Source: Faecalicatena contorta
GTDB taxonomy: Bacteria; Bacillota; Clostridia; Lachnospirales; Lachnospiraceae
DNA: 49,017 nt
Assembly: GCF_039521745.1 (NCBI RefSeq)
Contig: NZ_BAAACT010000177.1
Strand: one strand, 5' to 3'
Shown here: positions 42,231 to 49,017 of the stretch, in pieces
Position numbering within the stretch: position 1 is the first letter of the stretch
Layout of the letters: each line of letters begins with the position of its first letter
Program-made: the position numbers and the translations under genes
The notes under the pieces: model-generated
The model's database searches: none
What the model was told of the DNA's origin: nothing
Seen by the model: the letters and a program-made list of their open reading frames with translations, nothing else

Positions 42231-43106
42231 ATGAAAAGAAAGGACTACTGGATTGCTGCGGTGTTTTTACTTCCGGCAATTTCGCTTCTTGTTATATTTG
42301 TAATATATCCTATTATCAGTAATGCCATATTATCATTTCAGTCCTGGAATGGGATATTTAGTGTTAAAAAGTCTTTTGTTGGTATAGAAAACTACAGATT
42401 CATTTTTTCAGATAAAACTTTTTGGCGTTCACTGGGAAACGCAGGGATATTTCTTATAGTGGGCTTTTTTATACAGATGCCGCTTTCATATGGTTTGGCT
42501 CTTCTGGTAACATCTAAGATCAGGGGGAAAAACCTTTTTAGAACTGTCTATTATCTTCCGGTAATTCTGGGGACTACGATTGTTGCTGTTATGTGGAAGA
42601 ACCTTATTAACCCAAACTATGGGGCTATTATGGAGATTATCCGTAACCTGGGCCTGCAGTCCATGGATTTTGACTGGCTGAACACCCCAGGGTTAAATGT
42701 ATGGATTGTTGCTTTAGTAAACTGCTGGAAGTCGGCTGCCTATAATATGCTGATTTTCTGTTCCGGCCTGGTGACAATTCCGGAAGCACTTAATGAGGCG
42801 GCAGTCATAGACGGCTGCTCGGCATGGCAGAGAATCCGCTATATTACGCTTCCTTTATGTAAAAATTCTTTTAAAGTCTATTCAATCTTATGTATTACAG
42901 GCTGTATCAAGCAATTTGATATGATTTGGGCTATGACAGGCGGAGGTCCGAATGCGGCCAGTTCCACCCCTGGAATCCTGCTGTATTTAAATGCCTATTC
43001 CTTTAAATTGATGGGGCGCAGTGCAGCGATCGCAATGATACTCTTAATACTGGGAGTAGTTTTAAGTATCTGCTGCAACAAGATATTTAAGCAGGAAGAA
43101 TATTGA
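42231..43106 (+). CDS. sugar ABC transporter permease (MalF/UgpA-type)
   Basis: A 291-residue, six-helix permease. The EAA loop is LNEAAVIDGCSAWQRIRYITLPLCK (core about residues 198-222) and the N-terminal segment is AVFLLPAISLLVIFVIYPII. ATG 42231 follows GAGGAGGAAAAG; an upstream ATG at 42177 has no site and lies in the intercistronic region. It forms the channel with the next gene and the binding protein upstream. The intact N-terminus shows what the interrupted permease at 27216 lacks. Confidence 0.93.
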   Translation: MKRKDYWIAAVFLLPAISLLVIFVIYPIISNAILSFQSWNGIFSVKKSFVGIENYRFIFSDKTFWRSLGNAGIFLIVGFFIQMPLSYGLALLVTSKIRGKNLFRTVYYLPVILGTTIVAVMWKNLINPNYGAIMEIIRNLGLQSMDFDWLNTPGLNVWIVALVNCWKSAAYNMLIFCSGLVTIPEALNEAAVIDGCSAWQRIRYITLPLCKNSFKVYSILCITGCIKQFDMIWAMTGGGPNAASSTPGILLYLNAYSFKLMGRSAAIAMILLILGVVLSICCNKIFKQEEY

Positions 43107-43120
43107 GAGGGGGTATAAGA

Positions 43121-43951
43121 GTGAAAAGAAGAAGTTGGAAAAAACTGATATTATATGCAATAGCCGGAGTCTGGCTTCTTGCGACAATTATTCCATTACT
43201 GTATGTATTTATTTCGTCATTTAAGACAAATGATGAGATGTATCGAAGCGCGTTGAATCTGCCGATACACTGGAAAATAGAGAATTATGTGGTGGCGAAT
43301 GAGTTGGGACATTCCTTCCGTTCGATTGGGAATTCACTGCTTGTGGCATTGTCGACAACAGTGATAGAAGTAATCGTAGCAATGATGGCAGCCTATGCGA
43401 TTTCAAGGAAAAGACATATTTTCTTTGCGAGACATGCTTACATGCTATTTGTAGTGGGAGTCATGGTACCGATCCATTCAACATTGATTCCCATATCATC
43501 TATGGCCGCAAGCTGGGGTCTGAAAAATAATTTCGCTTACCTTGTTTTAGTTTATGTATGCTTTAATCTTGCACAGGGAATCTTTCTGTTCACCGGATTT
43601 CTGGACTCTGTCAGCAGAGAGATTGATGAGGCGGCTATTATAGATGGGTGTAGTGATTTTCGGTTATTACGTTCTGTTTTACTGCCGATATGCAAGCCGA
43701 TCATTGCTACAGAAGCGATTTTCTCTTTTATCTATGCATACGGTGAACTTGTTTTCTCACTTACGCTGATTTCTGATCCGGCCAAGTATACAGTTCCAAG
43801 GGCGATGCTGTCCTTTTGGGGAGAATTTTCGGCGCAGATGGGACCGCAGTACGCTTTTATTATTTTATCGGTTATTCCAGTCATTATTATATATGTATTA
43901 TTCCATAATCAAATCCAGAGCGGCGTTATGTCCGGCGCAGTTAAAGGGTAG
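43121..43951 (+). CDS. sugar ABC transporter permease (MalG/UgpE-type)
   Basis: A 276-residue, six-helix permease with EAA loop IDEAAIIDGCSDFRLLRSVLLPICKP (core about 168-192) and N-terminal FISSFKTNDEMYRSALNLP. GTG 43121 is preferred because GAGGGGG lies at proper spacing; a TTG at 43103 would be inside the previous gene end. The C-terminus ends SGVMSGAVKG, typical of the group. The transporter lacks its own ATPase gene here. Confidence 0.9.
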   Translation: MKRRSWKKLILYAIAGVWLLATIIPLLYVFISSFKTNDEMYRSALNLPIHWKIENYVVANELGHSFRSIGNSLLVALSTTVIEVIVAMMAAYAISRKRHIFFARHAYMLFVVGVMVPIHSTLIPISSMAASWGLKNNFAYLVLVYVCFNLAQGIFLFTGFLDSVSREIDEAAIIDGCSDFRLLRSVLLPICKPIIATEAIFSFIYAYGELVFSLTLISDPAKYTVPRAMLSFWGEFSAQMGPQYAFIILSVIPVIIIYVLFHNQIQSGVMSGAVKG

Positions 43952-43966
43952 AAGGAGGAAAGGAAA

Positions 43967-45217
43967 ATGGCAAGAGATCATTGGTTTAAGGACGCTAAAT
44001 ACGGTTTATTTATTCATTGGGGAATTTATTCCATGCTTGGAGGCGTCTATAAAGGGGAAAAGATTCCGTATGGGGCAGAATGGATTATGAAAAATGCGGA
44101 AATTCCTCTTCAGGAATATCGGAAGTTGGCAGAAACTTTTAACCCTGTGGATTTTGACGCAGAAGATATTGTAGGGAAAGCAAAAAAGTGGGGGATGAAG
44201 TATATTGTATTTACAGCAAAGCACCACGACGGATTTGCAATGTACCATTCAGAAGTTTCTGATTATAACATTATGAACACGCCCTTTCAACGGGATCCAT
44301 TGAAAGAGCTGGCAGAAGAATGCCGAAAACAGGGAATTATACTAGGCATTTACTACTCTCAGATGCAGGACTGGGAAGATGAAAATGGATGGGGGAATGA
44401 ATGGGATTTCAAGCCGGATAAAGAGAAGGATTTTGAAAAATATTTTTATAACAAAGTAAAACCACAGGTGAAAGAGCTGCTTACGAATTATGGAGAGGTT
44501 GGAATTATGTGGTTTGATACTCCGTATGTGATGCCGGTCCAATTATGTGAGGAATTGAAGGCGTATACAAAGAGCCTGCAGCCAGACTGCCTGGTTAACG
44601 GGCGGATTGGATATAAACTGGGCGACTACAGACAGATGTCGGATAATGAAATCCCGGTTCTTTCTTTCCCGGGCGACTGGGAGACTCCAATGACCCTGAA
44701 TGATACCTGGGGGTATTCCCGGGTAGATCATAACTGGAAGAGCGCTGCAGACGTGCTGTATAAATTGGTAGATGTAGTAGGAAAAGGCGGGAACCTGTTA
44801 TTAAATATCGGGCCGGACGAGAAGGGGAAGGTTCCGGAAGGCAGTTGTAAAGTACTGGATGAAGCGGGCCGGTGGCTTGACCTCAATGGCGAAAGTATCT
44901 ACAAGTGCAATTTAAATATGGACTTCCAGTATGAAATAAGCTGGGGGAGAGTAACCGGCAATGACAGAAAGATGTTTTTACATGTATTTAAATACCCGGA
45001 ATTTCCGTATGAAATTCTTATTACCGGATTAAAAACAAAGATAAAGAAAGTAACGATATTAGACAATTGTGAAGAACTGCAGTTTTTCCAAAGCTATGAG
45101 CCGGCGAGGGATGAATACCGATTCAGGGTTCTTTTGCCCAAGAATGGGAAGCTGGATAAGGATATGGTTCTCTGTGCGGAATATGAGGGGGAGATTGAAA
45201 TACAAAAATTAGAATAA
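43967..45217 (+). CDS. GH29 alpha-L-fucosidase
   Basis: A 416-residue cytoplasmic glycosidase (no signal peptide). Family motifs are KYGLFIHWGIYS near residue 12, TAKHHDGFAMY near 85 (substrate-binding His pair) and IMWFDTP with the nucleophile Asp 184. The C-terminal part (about 330-416) is a short beta domain. It would remove alpha-linked fucose from sugars imported by the transporter just upstream. AGAAGGAGGAAAGG precedes the start. A few GH29 members act on other sugars, so the substrate is probable, not certain. Confidence 0.92.
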   Translation: MARDHWFKDAKYGLFIHWGIYSMLGGVYKGEKIPYGAEWIMKNAEIPLQEYRKLAETFNPVDFDAEDIVGKAKKWGMKYIVFTAKHHDGFAMYHSEVSDYNIMNTPFQRDPLKELAEECRKQGIILGIYYSQMQDWEDENGWGNEWDFKPDKEKDFEKYFYNKVKPQVKELLTNYGEVGIMWFDTPYVMPVQLCEELKAYTKSLQPDCLVNGRIGYKLGDYRQMSDNEIPVLSFPGDWETPMTLNDTWGYSRVDHNWKSAADVLYKLVDVVGKGGNLLLNIGPDEKGKVPEGSCKVLDEAGRWLDLNGESIYKCNLNMDFQYEISWGRVTGNDRKMFLHVFKYPEFPYEILITGLKTKIKKVTILDNCEELQFFQSYEPARDEYRFRVLLPKNGKLDKDMVLCAEYEGEIEIQKLE

Positions 45218-45235
45218 CGGCAACTTTTCAATAAA

Positions 45236-45260
45236 GGGCTGTACACTGTCTGTACAGTCC
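45236..45260 (+). promoter_or_regulatory. palindrome/hairpin before the transketolase genes
   Basis: GGGCTGTACA pairs with TGTACAGTCC (one G-T pair) around CTGTC. No T-run follows, so it is not a typical terminator. It may be an operator or an mRNA processing site before the metabolic half of the operon. Confidence 0.45.
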
Positions 45261-45315
45261 GTACAAAAAATGTAATATACGAAAGTATTGATGATCTGTA
45301 AAAGGGGGTTTGAAA

Positions 45316-46140
45316 ATGAAATACAGTGAAGAGCTGATTAGCAGGCTAACAAAACAGGCAAAAGTATTAAGACGTGATGTAATTATCAGTATGGGAATCG
45401 GGGTTGCGGGGCATATCGGAGGCTCCAATTCTTCAGCAGATATTGTGGCGGCACTTTATTTTTATAAGATGCATTATGACAGCAGGAATCCTAAAATGAA
45501 GGATAGGGACAGATTCTTGCTTAGCAAAGGACATGTGGCTATTCTGCAGTATGCGGCTTTGGCTGAAGCAGGATTTTTCCCTGTGGAAGATCTAAAGAAT
45601 ACGAAAGAGATCGGTTCTTATCTGCAGGGGCATCCGGATGTCAGAAAGACACCAGGAATTGAGGCCGGAACCGGTTCGCTCGGGCAGGGTCTGTCAATTG
45701 GGCTTGGAATGGCCCTTGGGCTGAAAGCAGACAGTATAGACCGGAATGTATATGTACTGATTGGGGACGGTGAATTGGCAGAAGGGCAGATATGGGAAGC
45801 TGCAATGGCAGCAGGATTTTATAAAGCGGATAATCTGATTGCGATTGTAGACAAGAACAACCTGCAGGCAAACGGCATCGTAAAGGAACGCATGGACTCC
45901 AATCCCCTGCCGGATAAATGGAGAAGTTTCGGCTGGAATGTACTGGAGATTGATGGCCATAATATGGTGGAAATTCTTACGGCTCTGGATGAAGCCGATC
46001 TGGAACAAAAACGGCCTACGGTGATAATTGCCAATACAATTAAGGGAAAAGGCATCAGTTTTGCAGAAAATGTTGTTAGTTACCATAATGGAATGCTGAC
46101 AGCCGAGACTTACGAGCAGGCATTAGAAGAACTGGCATAG
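45316..46140 (+). CDS. transketolase-like protein, N-terminal (TPP-binding) subunit
   Basis: A 274-residue protein. The thiamine-pyrophosphate motif is GDGELAEGQIWEAAM ... VDKNNLQANG (about residues 150-190), with GHIGGSNSSADIVAAL and GSLGQGLSIGLGMALG upstream. It equals the first half of a full transketolase; the second half is the next gene. Split enzymes of this kind serve specialised pathways for unusual sugars as well as pentose phosphate needs. AAAAGGGGG precedes ATG 45316, which is preferred to TTG 45310. Confidence 0.9.
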   Translation: MKYSEELISRLTKQAKVLRRDVIISMGIGVAGHIGGSNSSADIVAALYFYKMHYDSRNPKMKDRDRFLLSKGHVAILQYAALAEAGFFPVEDLKNTKEIGSYLQGHPDVRKTPGIEAGTGSLGQGLSIGLGMALGLKADSIDRNVYVLIGDGELAEGQIWEAAMAAGFYKADNLIAIVDKNNLQANGIVKERMDSNPLPDKWRSFGWNVLEIDGHNMVEILTALDEADLEQKRPTVIIANTIKGKGISFAENVVSYHNGMLTAETYEQALEELA

Positions 46141-46152
46141 AGGAGGATGGCT

Positions 46153-47091
46153 ATGAGCTGTAAAAATCAAAGGATTGCTTATGGAGAAGCGTTAGTGGAG
46201 CTTGGAAGAGAGAATAAGGACATTGTAGTGCTGGATGCAGATTTGGGCGGATCCACAATGGGAAAGATGTTTGAAAAAGAATTTCCTGACAGGCATTATG
46301 AGATGGGTATTGCGGAGGCTAACATGACATCGGTTGCAGCAGGATTAGCACAGACAGGAAAGATACCATTTACCAATTCTTTCGCTGTGTTTGCCGCAGG
46401 GCGGGCATTCGATCAGATCCGCCAGACCATTGCCATTGGGAATCTGAATGTTAAAATCTGTGGTTCTTCTTCGGGACTTTCCGATTTTGGCGACGGAGCG
46501 ACTCATCAGGCGGTTGAGGATCTCGCAATTATGAGGGCGATTCCGAATATGACGGTCATCTCACCGGCAGATGCCAATGAGACAAAATCTGCCGTAAAGG
46601 CAGTTACAGAAATGGAAGGCCCATGTTATATCAGACTGAACCGAAATGACTACGAAAATGTTACGGAAGAGGGAGTAGAGTTTAAAATTGGCAAGCCAAC
46701 AGTTTTAAAAGAGGGAACCCGGGTGGTGGTTTTTGCTACCGGATATATGGTTGGTCTCGCAATGCAGGCGGCAAGGGAACTGGAGGACCGTATCTCTGTG
46801 AAAGTGGTCAATGTCAGTACCATAAAGCCTATGGATGCCAATGCAGTTATTCAGATTACAAAAGGCTGTAAAGGCGTAGTTACGGCAGAAGAACACAGCA
46901 TTGTCGGCGGACTGGGGAGCGCCATAGCCGAGGTACTAAAAAAAGAATGCATCCCAATAGAATTTGTAGGAATAGAAGATACTTTTGGATGCAGCGCGCA
47001 TAATTACCAGGATGTACTTGCATATCATGGGCTTACAAAAGAGCATATTAAGACAGTGGTTGAGGAGATGGATTTACAGGCGGCAGGGTAG
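46153..47091 (+). CDS. transketolase-like protein, C-terminal (pyrimidine-binding) subunit
   Basis: A 312-residue partner subunit. The pyrimidine-binding domain includes VLDADLGGSTMGKMFEKEFP and the invariant Glu in YEMGIAEANM. FTNSFAVFAAGRAFDQIR and ISPADANETKSAV follow, and a C-terminal domain (about 190-312) has TAEEHSIVGGLGSAIAE. ATG 46153 is favoured because GAGGAGG abuts ATG 46147. Together with the preceding gene it forms an alpha2beta2-type transketolase. It probably cleaves a keto-sugar phosphate made from the imported glycan. Confidence 0.9.
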   Translation: MSCKNQRIAYGEALVELGRENKDIVVLDADLGGSTMGKMFEKEFPDRHYEMGIAEANMTSVAAGLAQTGKIPFTNSFAVFAAGRAFDQIRQTIAIGNLNVKICGSSSGLSDFGDGATHQAVEDLAIMRAIPNMTVISPADANETKSAVKAVTEMEGPCYIRLNRNDYENVTEEGVEFKIGKPTVLKEGTRVVVFATGYMVGLAMQAARELEDRISVKVVNVSTIKPMDANAVIQITKGCKGVVTAEEHSIVGGLGSAIAEVLKKECIPIEFVGIEDTFGCSAHNYQDVLAYHGLTKEHIKTVVEEMDLQAAG

Positions 47092-47140
47092 ATGCGTACA
47101 AAAAAATTGTTCAATGAGGATGGATCGGAAGGAGTCTAAC

Positions 47141-48043
47141 ATGAAAATAGGATTTATCGGGCTGGGTATCATGGGAAAACCAATGGCTGCAAACTTATTA
47201 AAAGCAGGACATACAGTTGTTGTCTACGACGTAATAAAAGAAAACATGGAACAGATGGTAAAGTATGGGGCAATAAAAGGCGAATCTGCGAAGGCGGTTG
47301 CCGGGGAGTGTAAGATTATAATTACGGTTTTGCCAAATTCGCCTCATGTGAAAACGGCCGTTATGGGGAAAGACGGGATTCTGGAAGGCGCATTGGCCGG
47401 AAGCATTTTAGTGGATATGAGTTCAATTGCACCCTTAGCTTCCCAGGAGATTTATGCCGCATGCGCAGAAAAGGGGGTTGAAATGTTGGATGCCCCTGTT
47501 TCCGGAGGTGAGCCAAAGGCGATAGATGGAACATTGTCAATCATGGCAGGCGGCAAGAAGGAAGTATTTGAACAAGTATATGATATACTGATGACGATGG
47601 GAAATAGTGCAGTATACTGCGGGGAGATTGGTGCCGGGAATACAACAAAGCTTGCAAATCAGATTATTGTTGCATTAAACATCGCGGCTGTTTCCGAGGC
47701 CTTTATGCTTAGCACAAAAGCGGGTGTTGATCCAGAAAAAGTGTTTGATGCAATCAAGGGCGGCCTGGCTGGTTCTACGGTCATGAACGCGAAAATCCCA
47801 ATGATTATGGAGCGGAATTTTAAGCCGGGTTTTAAAATCGATTTACATATTAAGGATTTGAACAATGCCTTGGATACAGGCCATGAAATAGGAGTTCCGC
47901 TTCCCTTAACAGCCAGTGTGATGGAAATGCTTCAGAAGCTTCATGCCGATGGACATGGACAGGAGGATCACAGCGCGATAGCAAAATATTATGAAAAAAC
48001 AGCGGATGTATGTGTTAAGGCCAAGGGAGGCATTCAAGAATGA
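47141..48043 (+). CDS. beta-hydroxyacid dehydrogenase (3-hydroxyisobutyrate dehydrogenase/GarR-like)
   Basis: A 300-residue NAD(P)-dependent dehydrogenase. The N-terminal motif is IGFIGLGIMGKPMAANLLKAG. The substrate motif is DAPVSGGEPKAIDGTLSIMAGG (core about 120-140), the catalytic Lys is in GAGNTTKLANQI near residue 170, and KDLNNALDTG lies near 238. The family reduces tartronate semialdehyde or oxidises small hydroxy acids, so a short-chain aldehyde-acid from sugar cleavage is a likely substrate. CGGAAGGAG precedes ATG 47141; the longer open frame upstream overlaps the transketolase gene. Confidence 0.9.
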   Translation: MKIGFIGLGIMGKPMAANLLKAGHTVVVYDVIKENMEQMVKYGAIKGESAKAVAGECKIIITVLPNSPHVKTAVMGKDGILEGALAGSILVDMSSIAPLASQEIYAACAEKGVEMLDAPVSGGEPKAIDGTLSIMAGGKKEVFEQVYDILMTMGNSAVYCGEIGAGNTTKLANQIIVALNIAAVSEAFMLSTKAGVDPEKVFDAIKGGLAGSTVMNAKIPMIMERNFKPGFKIDLHIKDLNNALDTGHEIGVPLPLTASVMEMLQKLHADGHGQEDHSAIAKYYEKTADVCVKAKGGIQE

Positions 48044-48849
48044 ACGTAGGGAAAAACCTGGAGAAGATGTTTTCATTAGAAGATAAAGTAGTAGTTTTTA
48101 CCGGGGCAGCGGGTGGAATCGGCAGCGCCATTGCATTGGGCATGGCATGTGCCGGCGCCAGGATTGCTCTTTGCGATATAAATGAAAACCTGCTTTCAGA
48201 TATTCAAAATAAAATAACAGAAGCGGGCGGTAAGGCATCAAGCTATTTGCTGGATGTAACAAATAAGGCTGGCGTAACAGAATGCATCGATAAGATCGGC
48301 AAGGCTTATGGTCAGATTGATGTGCTGGTAAACTGCGCGGGGATCAATAAACGGGAAGGGTTGATGGATGTCAGGGAAGAGACGTATGACAGGATCATGG
48401 ATATTAACCTGAAGGGAGTCTTTTTGGTGACCCAGGCAGTGGCTCCATTTATGAAAAATCAAAGAAAAGGCAGTATCATTAATATTGGTTCCCATAATAC
48501 GGGAAGTATCCTCGGCGGCTGTTCTGTATATGGCGCTACAAAGTGCGGTGTTCTGTCCTTAACGCGGTCTATGGCTGTAGAATGGGCCAAATACAATATT
48601 CGGGCTAATTGTGTAAGTCCCGGACATATTCAGACTGCGTTGACAGTACCTACCTGGGAGCATCCGGAACGCTCCAAGTATTTGCTGGAAAGGATTGCCT
48701 TAGACAGGCCGGGATATCCGGAAGATATTACAGGGGTGTGTATCATGCTGGCATCGGATGCATCTTCTTATATTACCGGGACGGAAATCCGGGTTGACGG
48801 AGGGTGTATCGCCGGAGGACAGCCGTGGGACTACGATACGGAATTTTAG
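48040..48849 (+). CDS. SDR-family NAD(P)-dependent oxidoreductase
   Basis: A 269-residue short-chain dehydrogenase. Cofactor loop is TGAAGGIGSAIA (about residues 21-32), the structural NAG motif reads NCAGINKRE, and the catalytic set is Ser in INIGSH with Tyr and Lys in YGATKCG. C-terminal DASSYITGTEIRVDGGC is classical. It resembles gluconate 5-dehydrogenase/2-deoxygluconate dehydrogenase-type enzymes that act on sugars and sugar acids. It overlaps the previous gene by four bases, so the two act in the same pathway. It is the last gene of the operon. Confidence 0.9.
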   Translation: MNVGKNLEKMFSLEDKVVVFTGAAGGIGSAIALGMACAGARIALCDINENLLSDIQNKITEAGGKASSYLLDVTNKAGVTECIDKIGKAYGQIDVLVNCAGINKREGLMDVREETYDRIMDINLKGVFLVTQAVAPFMKNQRKGSIINIGSHNTGSILGGCSVYGATKCGVLSLTRSMAVEWAKYNIRANCVSPGHIQTALTVPTWEHPERSKYLLERIALDRPGYPEDITGVCIMLASDASSYITGTEIRVDGGCIAGGQPWDYDTEF

Positions 48850-48905
48850 TTGCGGCCAGGGGATTCCCTGCAATCCGGACGGGGCAGCAGAGAACATAAA
48901 AAATA

Positions 48906-48928
48906 GAGGAAGCGGATTTCGCTTCCTC
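48906..48928. terminator. hairpin between convergent genes at the end of the sugar operon
   Basis: GAGGAAGCG (48906-48914) pairs perfectly with CGCTTCCTC (48920-48928) around GATTT. There is no T-run after it on the plus strand; on the minus strand TATTTTTTATG follows, so it works best as terminator of the leftward gene at 48929 and beyond. Confidence 0.75.
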
Positions 48929-49017
48929 TCAGACTGTAGACAAAATGGTTTCGAGCGTGTGAAGAAAAGTCTGTAAATGCTGATCTTCTATGATAACAGG
49001 TGGGCTGAAAGTTCTTA
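48929..49017 (-). CDS. 3' end of a convergent gene, possibly a class III aminotransferase
   Basis: On the minus strand an open frame enters from the window edge and stops with TGA at 48931-48929, next to a terminator hairpin. The last residues read RTFSPPVIIEDQHLQTFLHT and then LETILSTV. The pattern R-x-x-PP-x-I-x-x-x-x-x-x-x-F-L-x-x-L-E is typical of the C-terminus of class III (acetylornithine/4-aminobutyrate-type) aminotransferases. Only 28 residues are visible, so the call is tentative. Confidence 0.45.
   Translation of the reverse strand, partial: RTFSPPVIIEDQHLQTFLHTLETILSTV

Noticed and set aside
45236..45260. Hairpin as a transcription terminator before transketolase
   Set aside because: There is no T-run after the stem and the downstream genes lack an obvious own promoter, so read-through is more likely.
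1..49017. CRISPR arrays, tRNA or rRNA genes
   Set aside because: I saw no regularly spaced repeats and no tRNA- or rRNA-like sequence; the repeats found are palindromic or tandem 11-mers.

Overview
The window reads as DNA from a gut-type Clostridia (Lachnospiraceae-like) bacterium. It has two parts that differ in base composition. Positions 1 to about 27,100 are most of a GC-rich integrative conjugative element (ICE) of the Tn1549/CTn type. Positions 27,100-49,017 are AT-richer chromosomal DNA carrying a large glycan-catabolism locus. The taxonomic guess rests on gene families (Maff2, PrgI, DUF4315, DUF4366, transposon-transfer-assisting protein, cysteine-rich VLP and KTR proteins, Tn916-like sigma factor/Xis/Int), not on a marker gene.

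ICE part. The window opens in the last 61 bases of what looks like a group II intron (domain VI) interrupting the VirD4 coupling-protein gene. The transfer operon follows: Maff2 pilin-like protein, VirB6, PrgI/VirB3, VirB4, an orphan DNA methyltransferase, a CHAP-domain wall hydrolase, DUF4315, DUF4366, a small Cys protein and topoisomerase III. Next come a large ArdA-ArdC-type anti-restriction fusion, a polyvalent-type protein, a transfer-assisting protein and a Cys-rich VLP protein. An AT-rich cassette at 16.86-18.04 kb encodes a secreted bacteriocin-like protein and a small membrane protein. The mobilisation genes mobC and relaxase lie on the minus strand, followed by a XRE regulator. Two copies of a palindromic pair, in inverted orientation, sit near 11.95-12.04 kb and 19.73-19.83 kb and are candidate origin-of-transfer or relaxosome sites. 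Cargo at 20.5-23.9 kb is an arsenic operon: ArsR, ArsP-type permease, 26-residue membrane peptide, DUF6485 protein, Cys-rich thioredoxin, ACR3 pump and KTR protein. The element ends with a sigma-like factor, an HTH protein, excisionase and tyrosine integrase.

Junction. The right end of the ICE lies at about 27,090-27,125. The first ABC permease beyond it is open upstream for 45 codons with no usable start codon and no ribosome site, so the insertion appears to have cut the 5' end of that gene and separated it from whatever preceded it.

Glycan locus. 27.2-39.4 kb carries two sugar ABC permeases, three genes with four uroporphyrinogen-decarboxylase-like (UROD) domains (one gene is a tandem fusion), a 3-hydroxyacyl-CoA-dehydrogenase-like oxidoreductase, a D-lyxose/mannose isomerase, a GH38 alpha-mannosidase and an (alpha/alpha)6-barrel protein. 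A GntR/FCD regulator with its own promoter and operator follows. A second promoter-operator of the same design drives a lipoprotein solute-binding protein, two permeases, a GH29 alpha-fucosidase, a split transketolase, a beta-hydroxyacid dehydrogenase and an SDR oxidoreductase. The likely theme is uptake and dismantling of mannose- and fucose-containing, possibly modified, oligosaccharides. The chemistry of the UROD proteins is unknown and is the most novel-looking part of the window. The window ends in the 3' end of a convergent gene, possibly a class III aminotransferase.
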